Shown here piece after piece: positions 22,561 through 45,783 of a stretch of 64,000 nucleotides of DNA. Source of the DNA: Paralichthys olivaceus (taxonomy: Eukaryota > Chordata > Actinopteri > Pleuronectiformes > Paralichthyidae); assembly GCF_024713975.1 (NCBI RefSeq), contig NC_091096.1:6892001-6956000 (forward strand), given 5' to 3'. The translations under genes and the position numbers were made by a program. Position 1 is the first letter of the stretch. The number at the start of each line of letters is the position of its first letter. The notes beneath the pieces are model-generated. The model was not told the origin of the DNA. It worked only from the letters and a program-made list of their open reading frames with translations, and ran no database searches.

Positions 22561-24140
22561 GTTGTGTAATAAATTACAACAAAAAATAGTATTATGATCC
22601 ATCAGGAAAGAATGACAGAGAGCTGAATAAGAAAATGTATATAATTCATAGGAATGTCATTCATCCATACAAACACATAAAAGTCATATATACAAATAAT
22701 TTAAAACACTCTATTAAAGGTGTTTTAATACATTTAAAGTCAATCAACAGTAAGAAAAAATTAAAACAGATGATTCACTCAGTAACCAAACAACCAGTTT
22801 AAACAGACAGGGACAGACAGTATCTACCATTAGTTCCTGTCTGACATCTGCAGATATGCTACATCTCTTTAGTCTCGCTTTTTTATTTTACTTCAGGAAG
22901 TCCCTAAAATCACATTTCCCCCATTTAGAGAACTGAAATGACTGTCCCAGATGAACCCAAGCATGATTTCCTACATTATCAATCATACATGATAAAGTAC
23001 AACAAAAAAACTAAAGTACAATTTCAAATTAACAATATTTTCTTGCTTGAATACAACATAATTTGATAACAATCAGGGACATTGTCTTATTTATGACAGA
23101 TTTATATCCTCAACATGAATCTTAATTTTATGTCATTGACCTTGTACTGCCATTCCGGGGGGGGGGGGGGGGTCCATGCCCCTAAGTCATGTGATTTCAG
23201 TCACAAGATGTCCATGTAAACCTGTAGTTAAAGTCCTGTTCACCAGATTTTGTCAGAACATGAAATAAAGAGTCTCAGGTGTCCCACATTGTGTCCCATG
23301 TCCCGGATTTGCAGAATTCAATCTACTGAGCTTTTGTGACATTTAAAATATATATGTATGATTTTTATAAAATGAGATATGCAACAACACAGTAGTGTGA
23401 GGAATGTTCTTACAAGACAATCACTGCGAACATGTTTTTATAGGACTATTCGGAAATACCACATTTGTTTTGGTGTAATGAGACTCTTCCACCGCCTGAG
23501 GGCAGTGACCTCTCGCTAACATGGCTGATGACAGTACTTAAGACTTTTACGCCCTGATGCTAGTTTGTCAGGTTGTTTATCGGCTCTGCAGGCTTCAGGG
23601 TCGAGTGGCTGCACAAAGACAAAAGTGGTATAATAGTAAAATAAAATAAATATGCATATATAAATATTTCTATATATATAGAGAGAGAGTGAGACTATAG
23701 ACGGAGCTTTACAGTTGTGGTTGTAGTGAAGTAGGATTTCAAGACAGCCTGGAAGGCAACTTTCAGGGATATAAATCTCAGCTCACACAGAAATACACCT
23801 GCTAGAAGTGAGCTCCACACCTCCCACTCTTTATATACAGTCTATGGTTATATTATGTTCATATATATATATTATGTGGCCTTCTTAGTCATATTGTGAG
23901 TCACACTGTGATTCCCTTTTCTACCTCATTCTGACCTGCCTGCTGCTGTAACAAATACATTTCCAGTATGTGGATCAATAAAGTTTTATCTTATCTTTTT
24001 AGCGTATTTCAAGTATCTTTCTCTGTGAAGCACATTTGCGTGTGACATTTTATTTTAAATGTAATTTCAATGTGTTCTCGATCATTCAATATTTAATGTA
24101 ATCATTTTACTGTTTGAATTGTCTCAATGACGTTAAATAA
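22561..24140. other. Intergenic region vdac3-enkd1
   Basis: Divergent intergenic stretch of 1.6 kb. Holds a run of 16 G (23157-23172), a piece with ATATACAGTCTATGG near 23836 (a common teleost repeat phrase) and, at 23935-23998, a LINE-like tail ending ATCAATAAAGTTTTATCTTATCTT. No gene seen. Confidence 0.6.
23935..23998 (+). mobile_element. LINE 3'-end-like fragment
   Basis: CTGCTGCTGTAACAAATACA, then GGATCAATAAAGTTTTATCT and repeated TTATC units: the form of the 3' end of a fish non-LTR retrotransposon. Truncated; no coding part. Confidence 0.5.
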
Positions 24141-24172
24141 ACAGGTCCTTCCGGTCTATCACGTCCAGTTCT

Positions 24173-24287
24173 ATGCGCGGTCCCGCCGTTGCCATGGTGA
24201 CGACTACTGAAACAAGCGTTGGCACCTCGGCGTCATCAGCGCGCGTGAACAAAACCCTCAAGAAGATAAACACAGACGATCTCAAAG
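24173..24287 (+). other. enkd1: enkd1 5' leader exon with upstream ORF
   Basis: Exon ending in CTCAAAG with donor GTAAAC at 24288. It carries an ATG at 24173 and an in-frame ATG at 24194 in strong context (GCCATGG). Spliced to the exon at 24960 this frame runs on for four codons and stops at a TGA that overlaps the MCEG start codon region. The main enkd1 frame meets a TAA in this exon, so the exon is not the start of the enkurin-domain protein. An ETS-type CTTCCGG (24148-24154) lies just upstream. Confidence 0.55.
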
Positions 24288-24965
24288 GTAAACGAGTCCG
24301 GCTCTATTCCACTGGCCCGGTCACAGAGGTTTGGTCGACGAACTTTAACACTGAGGCTGAGCGCTCGCTCGGTTGTGTTTGTGAGTCTGTGATGATCAGA
24401 TAAGACAACAAGCTCATTAACAATAGCTATTGTTAGACAGTGTTAAGCTAGCGAATGAACAGAGATGCTCGAAGCCTCATTCAAAACAACGACTGGTTGA
24501 TTGATGCTGATTTGTTAGCAGCGTAGCTACAATCAAACCACACACACACAGACCACAGATGTAAACATAAATCAAACACACATAGAGTGAGTCTGTGTGA
24601 TCAGCTGTTTAACCTCAACTACTAAATAATGTTGTGTTACCACCTTCTGATGAGACACATTTGTGCCAAGTCATTCTTAAACACAATTCATGGGTTGCCA
24701 GGTTGTGGAAAATCCTCCTCCAACATGACATTTTGAAAACCAATCAGCAGATATCAATTTATTAAATTGCAGACAGTTAAATGAGATATATTAAGCTATT
24801 AAAAAGATTCTGCAACTACCTGCATGCCAGAGAAATAAGTATTTTCTTGCTTTTCATTAACTCAGACTAATCAATGGCTCGATATCACTGTGAAACATCT
24901 CGGTTTGTGTTTGAATTTCTCAGCAGAAACTGACGGTTTTCTTTTTTTGTAACCTGCAGCTTCAG

Positions 24966-26924
24966 ATGTGTGAGGGGCCGTCATCGATATCTGGACCAAT
25001 CCCCCCGGATCCTTCACTGTTTCCTCAGTACTACAACAAACAACCCGCTTCAGGTTAGATGCAGCCATGTGGTTAATATGGTTAACTGAAACCCCACTGT
25101 TCACATTACTTATGTAGGGTCGTTAAATTAATATCTACAAACATTAGATATCTGTCTTCTTTGTTTGATTTTTATTATTACAGCAACAAGATTTGAGTTG
25201 TTGGCAGCATATTGAATTCAATTTACATCCACACGTTGTTATAAAAAAACAAAATGTCAGACTCTAGTTGCATTAATTACTTTTCTTTCCTCCTTCAGCT
25301 CGTGGACGTTTAGAGGGGAACCACAATGGGACGTTGGCTCTGCTCTCAGGGCCTCTTGCTCCAGATCCTGTGTTGTACCCTGGCTGCTACAGTGCTCGTA
25401 CCCCAGGACATCATTCCCGTATCGGGCCTAATGCTGCCCATATTCTGGAGCGAGGACAAAGAGGTGTAATTGGGGAACTCCTCAAACTAGACGGTGTTTC
25501 AATTCCCCCTGTTCCCAAACAGAGTGAGTGCAATTTATTTTTTACAGCTTGTTTTGTCATGTCAGAATTTTTTCGTACTTGTTTTTTTTATTTTATTTGC
25601 TACAGCAAGTAAGAAATTATGATTAAGTACAGTTACTACAAATAATATTAAAATGTAAGACATCTTTTGTTTTTTACCCTTAAGAACAGCGAATTCATGA
25701 CTTTAGTAAAGAGAATGTACGTCGTCTCCGTGAGATCCAGAGACGCTGCAAAGAGCAGGAGGCTGAAAGAGCACAGTCTCGTCCAGTTCCAGTCAAAGCT
25801 CTCTGGACCTCCTCAAAATATGAGAATGTCCCATCCAGACTGATGGTCCAGCTACAGGTAAGGATTTTGTTGGGATGTTAAGTCACTGAGTTATGAACAT
25901 TTCCTCTGGGTCGTTGTTAATCTAGTCTGTTTTCCACAGGTGTCAAGTCCATCTGTTAAACCACAGTGTCAGAATTTTCTGAAGGCCCACTCTAAAGGTG
26001 GATTGACTACCCCAACAAGACCACGCTCCAAAACGTCTTCTTTAGTTTTGCAACGTGCGGCGTCCTGTAGCTCTGCACGTGACCTGGATTTGCAAGTGAG
26101 AATTGCCAATACATATTTACTTATCGATACACAAACATGATCAGGCAAAAAAGGTATGGTGTGTTAAGAAAAGAGAGAAGACAAGACATGCTTTGAACTG
26201 AATCTGAAATATTTCTTGTTTGTTTAATTCTATACATTGTTATATGTGGATACACTTACAGGTGCAAGGTCAGACCATCGACTTCATAAAACATAATGCC
26301 AGAGCTGCAGGAAAAGCTGTGATTCGTCGGTCTCAGTCACTGACCAACCTAAGAGACAAGCCTGTGCCCAGTGCAGTCAAGGGACAGGTGCCTCAGTAGT
26401 AAGTTCTCCTACACCACATCACACATTCATATTGCTAAACATTTCAAAAGACAGTTTAGATTTGTTTGATTATGTCTGTTCCTGCTCTTATGGTGACTCA
26501 TACACACACTCACAGTCTTGAAGAAAGGAAGGAGCAATGGCGTAAGGAGGAGGAGGAAAGAAGGAGGAACACACCTGATCCCACAGCCCCAGCTGGTCAC
26601 ACTCTGATGCCTGAGAGTGAGCGACAGGAGACGCTGAAATCCCTCAAAGAGAGTATGCCTCTGTTGCTCTTCATCTCTGTCCTCATACTCACAAGTGACC
26701 TAAAGTAATGTATGTGCGGTGAATATTTGCCAGTCTAACTCTGTTGTTGCTGATTTTTCACAGCCCATCGCTCCCTGGTGACTGAGCTGCTGTCACTTCC
26801 GCTCAAAGCTGACAATCTGAGCATTCGCTCGCGAAGGACTCAGCTTGATTGTAGGCTTTCTGAAATCGAGGAGGCCATTAAGATATTCTCAAGGGACAAA
26901 GTTTACATAAAAATAGATTCCTAA
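24966..26924 (+). CDS. enkd1: Enkurin domain-containing protein 1
   Basis: Microtubule-binding protein of centrosome and cilium with a C-terminal enkurin domain. Exons: 24966-25053, 25299-25523, 25685-25857, 25940-26095, 26262-26398, 26516-26652, 26764-26924; phases agree and give 358 aa (human 346). Identified by MCEGPSSISGPIPPDPSLFP at the N-terminus, HILERGQRGV, KENVRRLREIQ, VKALWTSSKYENV, IDFIKHNARAA, the enkurin region with DPTAPAGHTLMPESERQETL and the tail EEAIKIFSRDKVYIKID, all of which parallel human ENKD1. The start is the ATG at 24966 because the same frame is stopped upstream in the leader exon. Its context is weak (C at -3). The next gene, polb, begins about 680 bases downstream on the same strand. 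Confidence 0.93.
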
Positions 26925-27140
26925 CACACAAGAAGAAGAAGAGAGGGAACAGAGAAGAGGAGGAGACGGACCTGTAGATCCACTGCTTTATTGAGATTCA
27001 TCTTTCATTTGTAGATAACCTAACACTGAATCATGTAATAGATGATTATATTATTGTTTTGTAAAGTGGTGGGAAGTAGTTTTTAAACTTAGTAAATTGA
27101 AAAACCACAAAGGTCAATGAACACCAGTCATGTGCTATTG

Positions 27141-27146
27141 AATAAA
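27141..27146 (+). terminator. enkd1: Polyadenylation signal, enkd1
   Basis: AATAAA about 217 bases after the enkd1 stop; a second AATAAA-rich stretch lies near 27380. Confidence 0.65.
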
Positions 27147-27427
27147 ATACAATTTTATATTGGGGGGGAAAAAAGCTAATTCCAAGTTGATTAAGTAAAT
27201 GTAATAATTACTTCCATCAGATCCTAAAGTATTTTTGTGGCAGAATGTTGTCGTTTTAAAAACATGATTATTTATTGAGTGATTTGTTTTGTTCTTGTGT
27301 AAATCTGACAGTTGTTGTGGTTTTTTTTATAAAGTCGCTTCGTATTATATTTGTGAATTAAAACTTGCGATGCGTTTGAATAAAAAAATAAAAACTGGCA
27401 CAATGCAGAGAATCACATTGAGAGTCT

Positions 27428-27487
27428 GTGACGTGTTACGCACGCCCCACCCCCTCTTACGTCCTGCGGCCATTGTTCGGCGTGAGC
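27428..27487 (+). promoter_or_regulatory. polb: polb promoter with CRE-like site
   Basis: GTGACGTG at 27428-27435 resembles the cAMP-response element known in mammalian POLB promoters. It is followed by a C-rich GC-box-like run (CGCCCCACCCCC) and a YY1-like GGCCATTG. It lies about 165 bases before the polb ATG. Confidence 0.5.
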
Positions 27488-27599
27488 TAGCTGATGTGCT
27501 AAAGGCTAACCAAGCATACAAAGAGGTCTAACTTTAGTTTCCGCTCACATCAAACTGTTTGAATCACCAGAGGACATCTGAGAGGTTGTCACGTCAACG

Positions 27600-31695
<4,096 letters not shown>

Positions 31696-32564
31696 AGTTG
31701 AAGTTTCATCTGTATTAAAAGCTACAAGATCAGAAGCATGTGTACACAAAGTGCGTGTTAGTCTTTCATATACCATTCAACAATGTTATTGAAATGAAAA
31801 CAACTTTGAACGTCATTTACTCACTTGTTCTGGACATTTTTTAATCTTGATTTTCTCCGTAGTCATGTATGAAAGCTTATGGGCTTTGAAACATTTTCAG
31901 CAAGTTTTTAAATAATGCTCAACTGTAATTTATTTTGTTTACATAACCTGGAAGGATCAGTCTTAAGGAGATGTGTAATACTTTGGCTTGGTTGTGAAAA
32001 TGTGGTTTAATGTGTAGTTATTACACATGCAAATGAGATCGCTACTATATCTTTAGTAGTTTTGTAAAATCTCTTTCACCATGGAAATAATGTGTATTTG
32101 GGGGGGGGGGGTGTTAAACATGTATTATTTATCTTTCAATTTGGGCTAGTTAAAAAATATGGGTGAAAAATGTGTAGTATATTGTGCAGTTTCTTTTTCT
32201 AGTGACAAATTTTGGACAAATTAGGAGGATACACATCTTCTCAGGTTTTGATTGATATGTGAAAAAGACTGTTACATGTTGTACGAGTTTGTGTGAAAAG
32301 GATTTCGTGTAAGGAATTGTGTGATCCAGTTTTCGGGCAGGCATTTTAAACCAGTAAATGAAAGTGAAACAGCTAACAGGCGACAGGAACGCAGCTACAG
32401 AGTAACTTGTGGTATATATTTTAATCTGTTCCACAAAACCTGAATGTTAGGATTAGGACTTGAAGTCAGTTTTTACTGTGAGTGATTGCATTTAGTTCAG
32501 AAAGTATTTAAGAAAAAACTATGTCAAAGAGTGGGTTTGTTAACATCTTTTTATAAATTAGTAA

Positions 32565-32570
32565 AATAAA
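32565..32570 (+). terminator. polb: Possible polyadenylation signal, polb
   Basis: AATAAA about 870 bases after the stop. No closer AATAAA is present, although ATTAAA occurs near 31715, so a shorter 3' UTR is possible. Confidence 0.45.
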
Positions 32571-33164
32571 TGGGTTGGTAAAATGACAGTGTGTAGTTTT
32601 TATTTAATTTTTACTTTGCTTTTCAACCTTTCTGAAAAACGTGTCATGTCCATCTGAAATGTTTGGTGTATTTTTTAAACTAATTGTGGCTTAAGCTCAG
32701 TGGGCTTGCATGGCGGATAGCTTTGTTAGCATAGCTGGACCGTGCTGGGTGTAGGCCATTGACCATGTAAATATAGCTGCGGTGTTTCGGGTTCACTCTG
32801 GGGGAAATTTGTTGTAGGAACAAAAGCCGACTACCATTTCACAATGAAAATAAGAGCCACATGTTTGGTCCAGTCTGGAAAATTTCTGGTGATGAACATA
32901 CTTCTGGGAAAGCCATGTAGTCAACAGTTGTTTTTTTCGATTTGTTTTTTTTCGCCTGCTCAAATTCTCCATTACCGTTACAGACAAAAACTCCTCAATT
33001 CACTTGTCTGTGCTGCTCCCTTCATCTCTATCATGTTCTTATGTTTAAATACTTTAAACATTGACACACTTTTTAATTATGTTGTAAACTGTTTCTTCTC
33101 ATCAATGTGTAAATACTGTTATTTGGTGTATGTTCTCAGTTACATGCATGGTTAAGAATAGAAG

Positions 33165-33245
33165 ATGCCACACCTTGTTAAGGCCTATGAGACAAATTGT
33201 GATTTGTGAATATGGGCTATACAAGTAAAATTGTATTGATTATTT
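33165..33245 (+). mobile_element. L2/SINE-like 3' tail
   Basis: TTGTGATTTGTGAATATGGG followed by CTATACAAGTAAAATTGTAT and TGATTATT matches the usual tail of teleost L2-derived repeats. Only the 3' end is present. Confidence 0.5.
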
Positions 33246-33668
33246 TCTTAATAACAAAGACATCATAACATGTTTTTTTGTTTTAAATTTTTTGAGAGTA
33301 TACCAGTGACCACACTTCAATCGTATAGTTTTAATTTGGGTCCAACAGTGCTTTTTTCAAATAATGACTAATTTACAGATACAAACAAGTAATTCAAATA
33401 AAACTTTATAAAAAGTTACCAATTGTTAGTTTGATAAAGAATGTTTTCTATTTATAGAAGGTCATATTTCGTATTTTATTTTTTATATATTTTACAGTTT
33501 GATGTTATTATATTTCTCTATATTTATATATTTTATTATATTTCGAACTCTTTCTTCAGAGATTGCTGTAAAACAAAAACGCACGATGTTAAAATATAAC
33601 ATGTTTTTCTACGTTGTCTCCGATGCAGCTGTTTACTACGGTCGCCGCGGCAACGGTCGTGCCGCAAG

Positions 33669-33889
33669 GCATGATGGGTTGAAATAAAATGCTGCCATAA
33701 ACACCGGAAAGATAGACGCCGCCCACCCAATGAACTCGCTCCGTGCATTAATACCAGCCAATGGGAACGCGTCGGGTATTAAAGGCACCAACCGCTACAC
33801 CCACACCGCTTTTGTGTGAAGGAGTTCGCGGGAGTTGTCACCACAGCAGCGACCATCTCTCAATAACCCGAACATCAGCAGCGTAGGAG
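33669..33889 (+). promoter_or_regulatory. LC8 gene promoter and 5' UTR exon
   Basis: Contains GCATGATGGG (33669-33678, ZNF143/Staf-like half site), two CCAAT boxes (33727-33731 and 33758-33762) and a TATTAAAG TATA-like box (33777-33784). A non-coding exon follows and ends at 33889 with a GTAAAT donor. The surroundings are CpG-rich. Confidence 0.6.
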
Positions 33890-34241
33890 GTAAATATAAA
33901 TATGTGAAAGTAATGTGCGGGGGATTACACGATGTCTTAATGGATTCTCTTTTAAAGTAACGGTAATCTTTCATGGTGCTTTTTATTCCTCTTGGTGGAT
34001 GAATGAGCGGCCGGTCATCGCTCAGAATGCATGTGGCGATGTGTTGCTAGCAAAACCATTCCCCCCCCTCCCCGAGACGCCTTCCATCAGATAACGTAAA
34101 GTCCCGTGTTTGTCAAACGCTGTGTGTTTTTTAATTTTCCCATCTGCACATGGGAAGTATCTCTGGCGTGTTTTCGTTGCGGTGCAGTCGCAGAAACGTG
34201 CGTCCATTTCGCTGCCTCGTACCTCACAGGCTTCGCGTTTT

Positions 34242-34262
34242 AAACAACAACAACAACAACAA
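34242..34262. repeat. (CAA) repeat
   Basis: ACAACAACAACAACAAAACA in intron 1 of the LC8 gene. Confidence 0.85.
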
Positions 34263-34647
34263 AACAAATCAAAACCCTCCGTTGGATCGTAGGCGACCAT
34301 CGCAAATGTCGTTTGTGTGTCTGTGGAATGTACGCAGAGAGCGCATCCCGGGAGCTCTCAGCTGATGGAAGTTGTTACGCAACACTTGTGGAGATGGCAA
34401 GTTAAGAAATTGTGTGTCCGTTATGTAATTACATCGTCACCAGCCATTTTATTTCCTCCTCCTTACTCGCTCAGAGACGCTCTCGATGCACGATCGTTTG
34501 AATCCATCGATGGTGAGAACCTCAGGGATGCTGGGGGGCGGGGGGGTCGAGCTCCGTGCGTATGTGTGTGTGGGAGAGAGAGAGAGAGAAAGCTCCTAAG
34601 ATGATGATGATAAATCCTCTGCTGTGTTTTGGTTTCCCAGGACAACC

Positions 34648-35764
<1,117 letters not shown>

Positions 35765-35977
35765 TGGACAGATTTTTTTCTAAACACCAACTGACCATAC
35801 ATACAGTAATGACTGACTCGACAAAGGCACTTATCATTCCTTGGCAAGGGGCCGCTGCCTTTTTCTGTGCTGCTTTCTCCTTTCTTTTTTTTTAAGGATT
35901 AAAAAACAGTGGCCATGTTATAGAGATAAAACACTTCTATTTATTTTTGTCTTGTTACATGACATGTCATTTTTTTA

Positions 35978-35983
35978 ATTAAA
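35978..35983 (+). terminator. Polyadenylation signal (ATTAAA), LC8 gene
   Basis: ATTAAA 214 bases after the stop, followed by a GT-rich stretch (TGTCTGGTGTGG). Confidence 0.65.
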
Positions 35984-35999
35984 GCATAGCTGTTAAGCT

Positions 36000-36670
36000 G
36001 TCTGGGCCCAATGTCTGGTGTGGTCACTTCATTGTACTGATTCATTTTACACCACAACATTTATGATCCCATAGGAACAGGTACTTCTGTTTTTGGAAAT
36101 AGATCCAATAGGATGAAATTATCAAGTTGAGTTAGTCCATAGGAAATGCGAACTTGATACCTGTGTAATCAAGTAAGAGTGTATAGAAGAGAGGTGCTGA
36201 ATATTTCATACACCCAATTATTTGAGCCAATGCATCCAGAAGGTTCCTGTTGCTACACAAGCACATTTACCTTGAATATTTTGTGTTGTGTTCATTGTCC
36301 AAATCACAGCAGGCTTTAGTTGCCTACAGGTAAATCTGTCGAAAGCATAAGAGTCATCTGGACCATAAACACTAAAAAGAACGCTGCTTGTTCAGAAAAA
36401 CATTTTAGCAAAATTTAGTTGGACATTAACAGTGAACAGCAAACAATCTACACCAGAAGCCCCAAAATATTAGCCATAGCCCCTAGAAGCTACTTTGTCA
36501 TCTGTTAATATTAAATCTTGCCAATGGTTAATTTAAAAATGAAATACATATTACAGCTCTGGAAACACTTCAGTAGAATGGCTGCAAGATGATGGCAAAG
36601 AAAAGGTTTGTACCAGAGTATGCACAAAAGTCAGGACAAACAAGGCAGGAGATGGTATAAGATGGTGGTA
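36000..36670. other. Intergenic, convergent LC8 gene/rpl6
   Basis: AT-rich, no open frame or RNA gene recognised. Confidence 0.5.
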
Positions 36671-36673
36671 CTC

Positions 36674-36679
36674 TTTATT
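36674..36679 (-). terminator. rpl6: Polyadenylation signal, rpl6
   Basis: AATAAA on the minus strand beginning only 8 bases after the rpl6 stop codon, giving a very short 3' UTR, as often in ribosomal protein mRNAs. Confidence 0.8.
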
Positions 36680-36687
36680 TAACACAT

Positions 36688-39692
<3,005 letters not shown>

Positions 39693-40488
39693 CTGAAGCA
39701 AAATAAAAATAAATGTTAGTCTAACAACTGAAGCAATGTCACGGGATTTGAGTTGTCGTGGGATTTACATTAACAAAAGGTTTCCAAGCCTAAATATAAC
39801 ATCCTCACTACATACAGAACATTACTTGATTATCATTGTATTGAATAAAAATAAATCACTTCCTGGTTGCTGATTAGAAATAAAAACAATGCACACATTT
39901 CAGTACTGTGTTCAGAGCTCTGAAAAAATACCACTGACGACTATGACTAATGAATAGTAGTCTGAGAGTAAATGATGTTCATAGTGTGAGTTGGTGAGAA
40001 GGAAATAAATCACTATTAGCATGAATGTGAGTTCTGGGCACCACAGCTAACACCAATGCAACGGGGGCAAGACTTGTAATGTTAGCTAGCAGCTAGCACC
40101 AGGGACAGTAGAGTCGCTAATCAGGTTTAACAGTCACTCGACTTAAAAACAGCAGAAATTCATGTTTTAAATAAAAAACCCGAGTGTGTGAGCAGCAGAC
40201 GTCTAAGTTTAAACCACACGAACACATCGCAGAACAACACGTTTCTATTAGCATGCTAGCTGACGTTACAACCAGCACGAAGGCTAGCCGGCGGCCTGGT
40301 GCTGCCGATAACACTAAACTTTTATTTTACTGACACATGGCGGATACATCTCTGTAATAATCGAATCTGACGCATCATCTAAACGCACAGATTCACCTCC
40401 GGATGGTTTTTAACTGTAGTTTTTATTCTGTAACGCAGATGAACGTAGATTGGATTCCCACAGTCACACGAAAGCAAGGCAGTCTTAC

Positions 40489-40607
40489 CTTAGCTATGAA
40501 AAAAAGACCGACATCCGGGGATGTGACGTTTATAACGACGCTGCAGCATGACGTTGACGTAAGTGCGTCGCCTTTCAGGGATCTCTAAGCCTCGTGGGAC
40601 TTGTAGT
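40489..40607 (-). promoter_or_regulatory. rpl6: rpl6 5' TOP exon and promoter
   Basis: The minus strand reads C followed by seven T at 40506-40499 (5' terminal oligopyrimidine motif), then CATAGCTAAG and a GTAAGAC donor after 40489. This marks an 18-base non-coding first exon and the likely start at 40506. TOP mRNAs are controlled by mTOR through LARP1. About 90 bases upstream, ACTACAAGTCCC (minus strand, 40607-40596) is a ZNF143/Staf-like site. Confidence 0.75.
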
Positions 40608-41470
40608 CCTAAACACAGTTCCCCTGTGTCCTCAGAGTACACTTGAAATAATAAAAACACATTTATATTTGATAAACACTAAAAACAACTGATACTCAAC
40701 TGACTTTTCTTTGTCTTTAGTATATCCAGATTAATATCCCCAAACTATTTGTGACTTTTATTTTTTTTCCTCAAGTAAAGTTTTTGAGGGGCGTATTACG
40801 AAGAGCATGTGATGTTCAATGTATGAATTATAATATAATGATATTAATACAACTAAATCTGATAATATATAAGACTATATTTACTGAATTAAAATGCTGA
40901 TTTGTGTGAAAGAGAATTACCACTAGGACTGAAATAAAAATTACAAGTGGTTCTCTGTTAAATCCTTACTCTCTGTTACATGGGGGTGTGAATCAATGTG
41001 TACAGTCAAGAGCTGCAGATGAAAACTTAATTTATTTTTCCAAAAGTCTGTTTGAGTTTGACACAGAAATACAAAACCACACATCAGACATATTTTCTGA
41101 CAGAAACAATCCCTGATAAAAGTGAGATAAAGAGCATAAAGAGGCCAACAGGGGTTTTGTGAGTTTCTTCAAACGTCACTCTGATCGCACACAAACTGTC
41201 TTCGTAAGTTATTAATATGCTACATGGGTTAATGCAAACAAAGAGAGTCCCCTCTGTCTTTAAGGCACATAAAGAAAACAGACTCTTGCTGCACTCTGGT
41301 ACAATGATCAGACACGTGAGTTAGTGTTTGGTTTTCACAGGCGACACTGGACTGAAACATTTCTTGTTCATTTTTTATAAAAGACTGAAAGAAGTCACAA
41401 AAAAAGGAAGTTAGCACTTTGATCATTTTGTGTGTACGTAGAAGAAAATCTCTTTAGCATATGTCGACTG
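40608..41470. other. Intergenic rpl6-acaa2
   Basis: AT-rich. No exon, RNA gene or repeat recognised. Confidence 0.5.
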
Positions 41471-41479
41471 AATTTCACT

Positions 41480-41485
41480 TTTATT
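41480..41485 (-). terminator. acaa2: Polyadenylation signal, acaa2
   Basis: AATAAA on the minus strand 65 bases after the stop codon. Confidence 0.7.
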
Positions 41486-41550
41486 GGAGTGGAGAAAGTG
41501 TGTTGAACATTCTTCTACAGAAATTCTTCTGACACTGGCAGCTTCTTCCG

Positions 41551-44897
<3,347 letters not shown>

Positions 44898-45783
44898 GAT
44901 GACGAGGATTCAACAACACACCGCTGCCGCGATCAAACCTGTCCTCGGTTTGATTTGTTGTGGAGCGGACCAAAGTAAATACAAGAGCCGGACTCCGCTG
45001 CGACCTTTCCCCCAAATAATGATCCACAGCAGGCGCACTTCACTTCTTCTTCTACTACCACCGTCCTCTACTACCTTCTTCTTCTTATTGTCAAGGCTTT
45101 GAGGGTCGTCAGGCAGTTTATTGGCGCACTACCGCCACCCTGTGGGCTGGAGTGTAATATTTATTTCTTCGTATTTTGTTGCCATGTTCCCGATGGAAAA
45201 GTTCAATTTCTTAATTTTCATGCGGAATTTTCCTACTGGAAAAATCAATTCCATAAAGAATTCAATATCTTCATTTGCCTCATCACTTTCAAAACATAGA
45301 AAATTGCCTCTATCCTGAAACTGAAGACTTTGCCCAGTTTTATTTATTTATTTATCTTATGTAATTTTGAATTTCACCCCCAGAACATTTTTGTACAGTG
45401 ACAGAATAAAATGAAATAAATAAAGTGTAGTTTGTATCTACAAGTTGATAGAAAGTGCACTAATATTCAAGATTAATTCTAAATCTCTATAAAAAAAAAT
45501 GTATTGCTTGATATATTCGATGCACAACATTTCAAATGATTCTCTTTGGCTTCTCGTTAAAGTTTGATGAGAATCTTCTCTTTATTTAAGGCAGTTTATT
45601 TATTTATATGCGCGGAATAAAAACACTCGAAAGTGCGTCTTGTTACATTGTGAAACTGTCAAACGTCATCACCCTGCGCCTCCGCTCAGTCAGGCTAAGG
45701 GACAAACCAGTGATGTGAGGCTACATGTGAGGCTCCGTGTCTCTTCAGTATGAGTTGGAATTGAAAGCAGACTCAGTGGAAAC
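44898..45783. promoter_or_regulatory. Divergent acaa2/mrpl40 intergenic region
   Basis: Holds both promoters in about 0.9 kb. The acaa2 side (44900-45020) and the mrpl40 side (45640-45780, CGTCATCACCCTGCGCC) are CpG-richer. The middle (45120-45600) is AT-rich and contains GGCGCACTACCGCCACCCTG (45124-45143), a common teleost repeat phrase. No TATA box is clear. Confidence 0.5.

Larger units (their letters stand above)
31696..33700. other. polb 3' flank and intergenic region
   Basis: No gene seen. Contains a run of 11 G (32100-32110), an L2/SINE-like tail at 33165-33245 and AT-rich DNA (33460-33545). Open frames such as 32844-33155 are low-complexity and unsupported. Confidence 0.6.
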
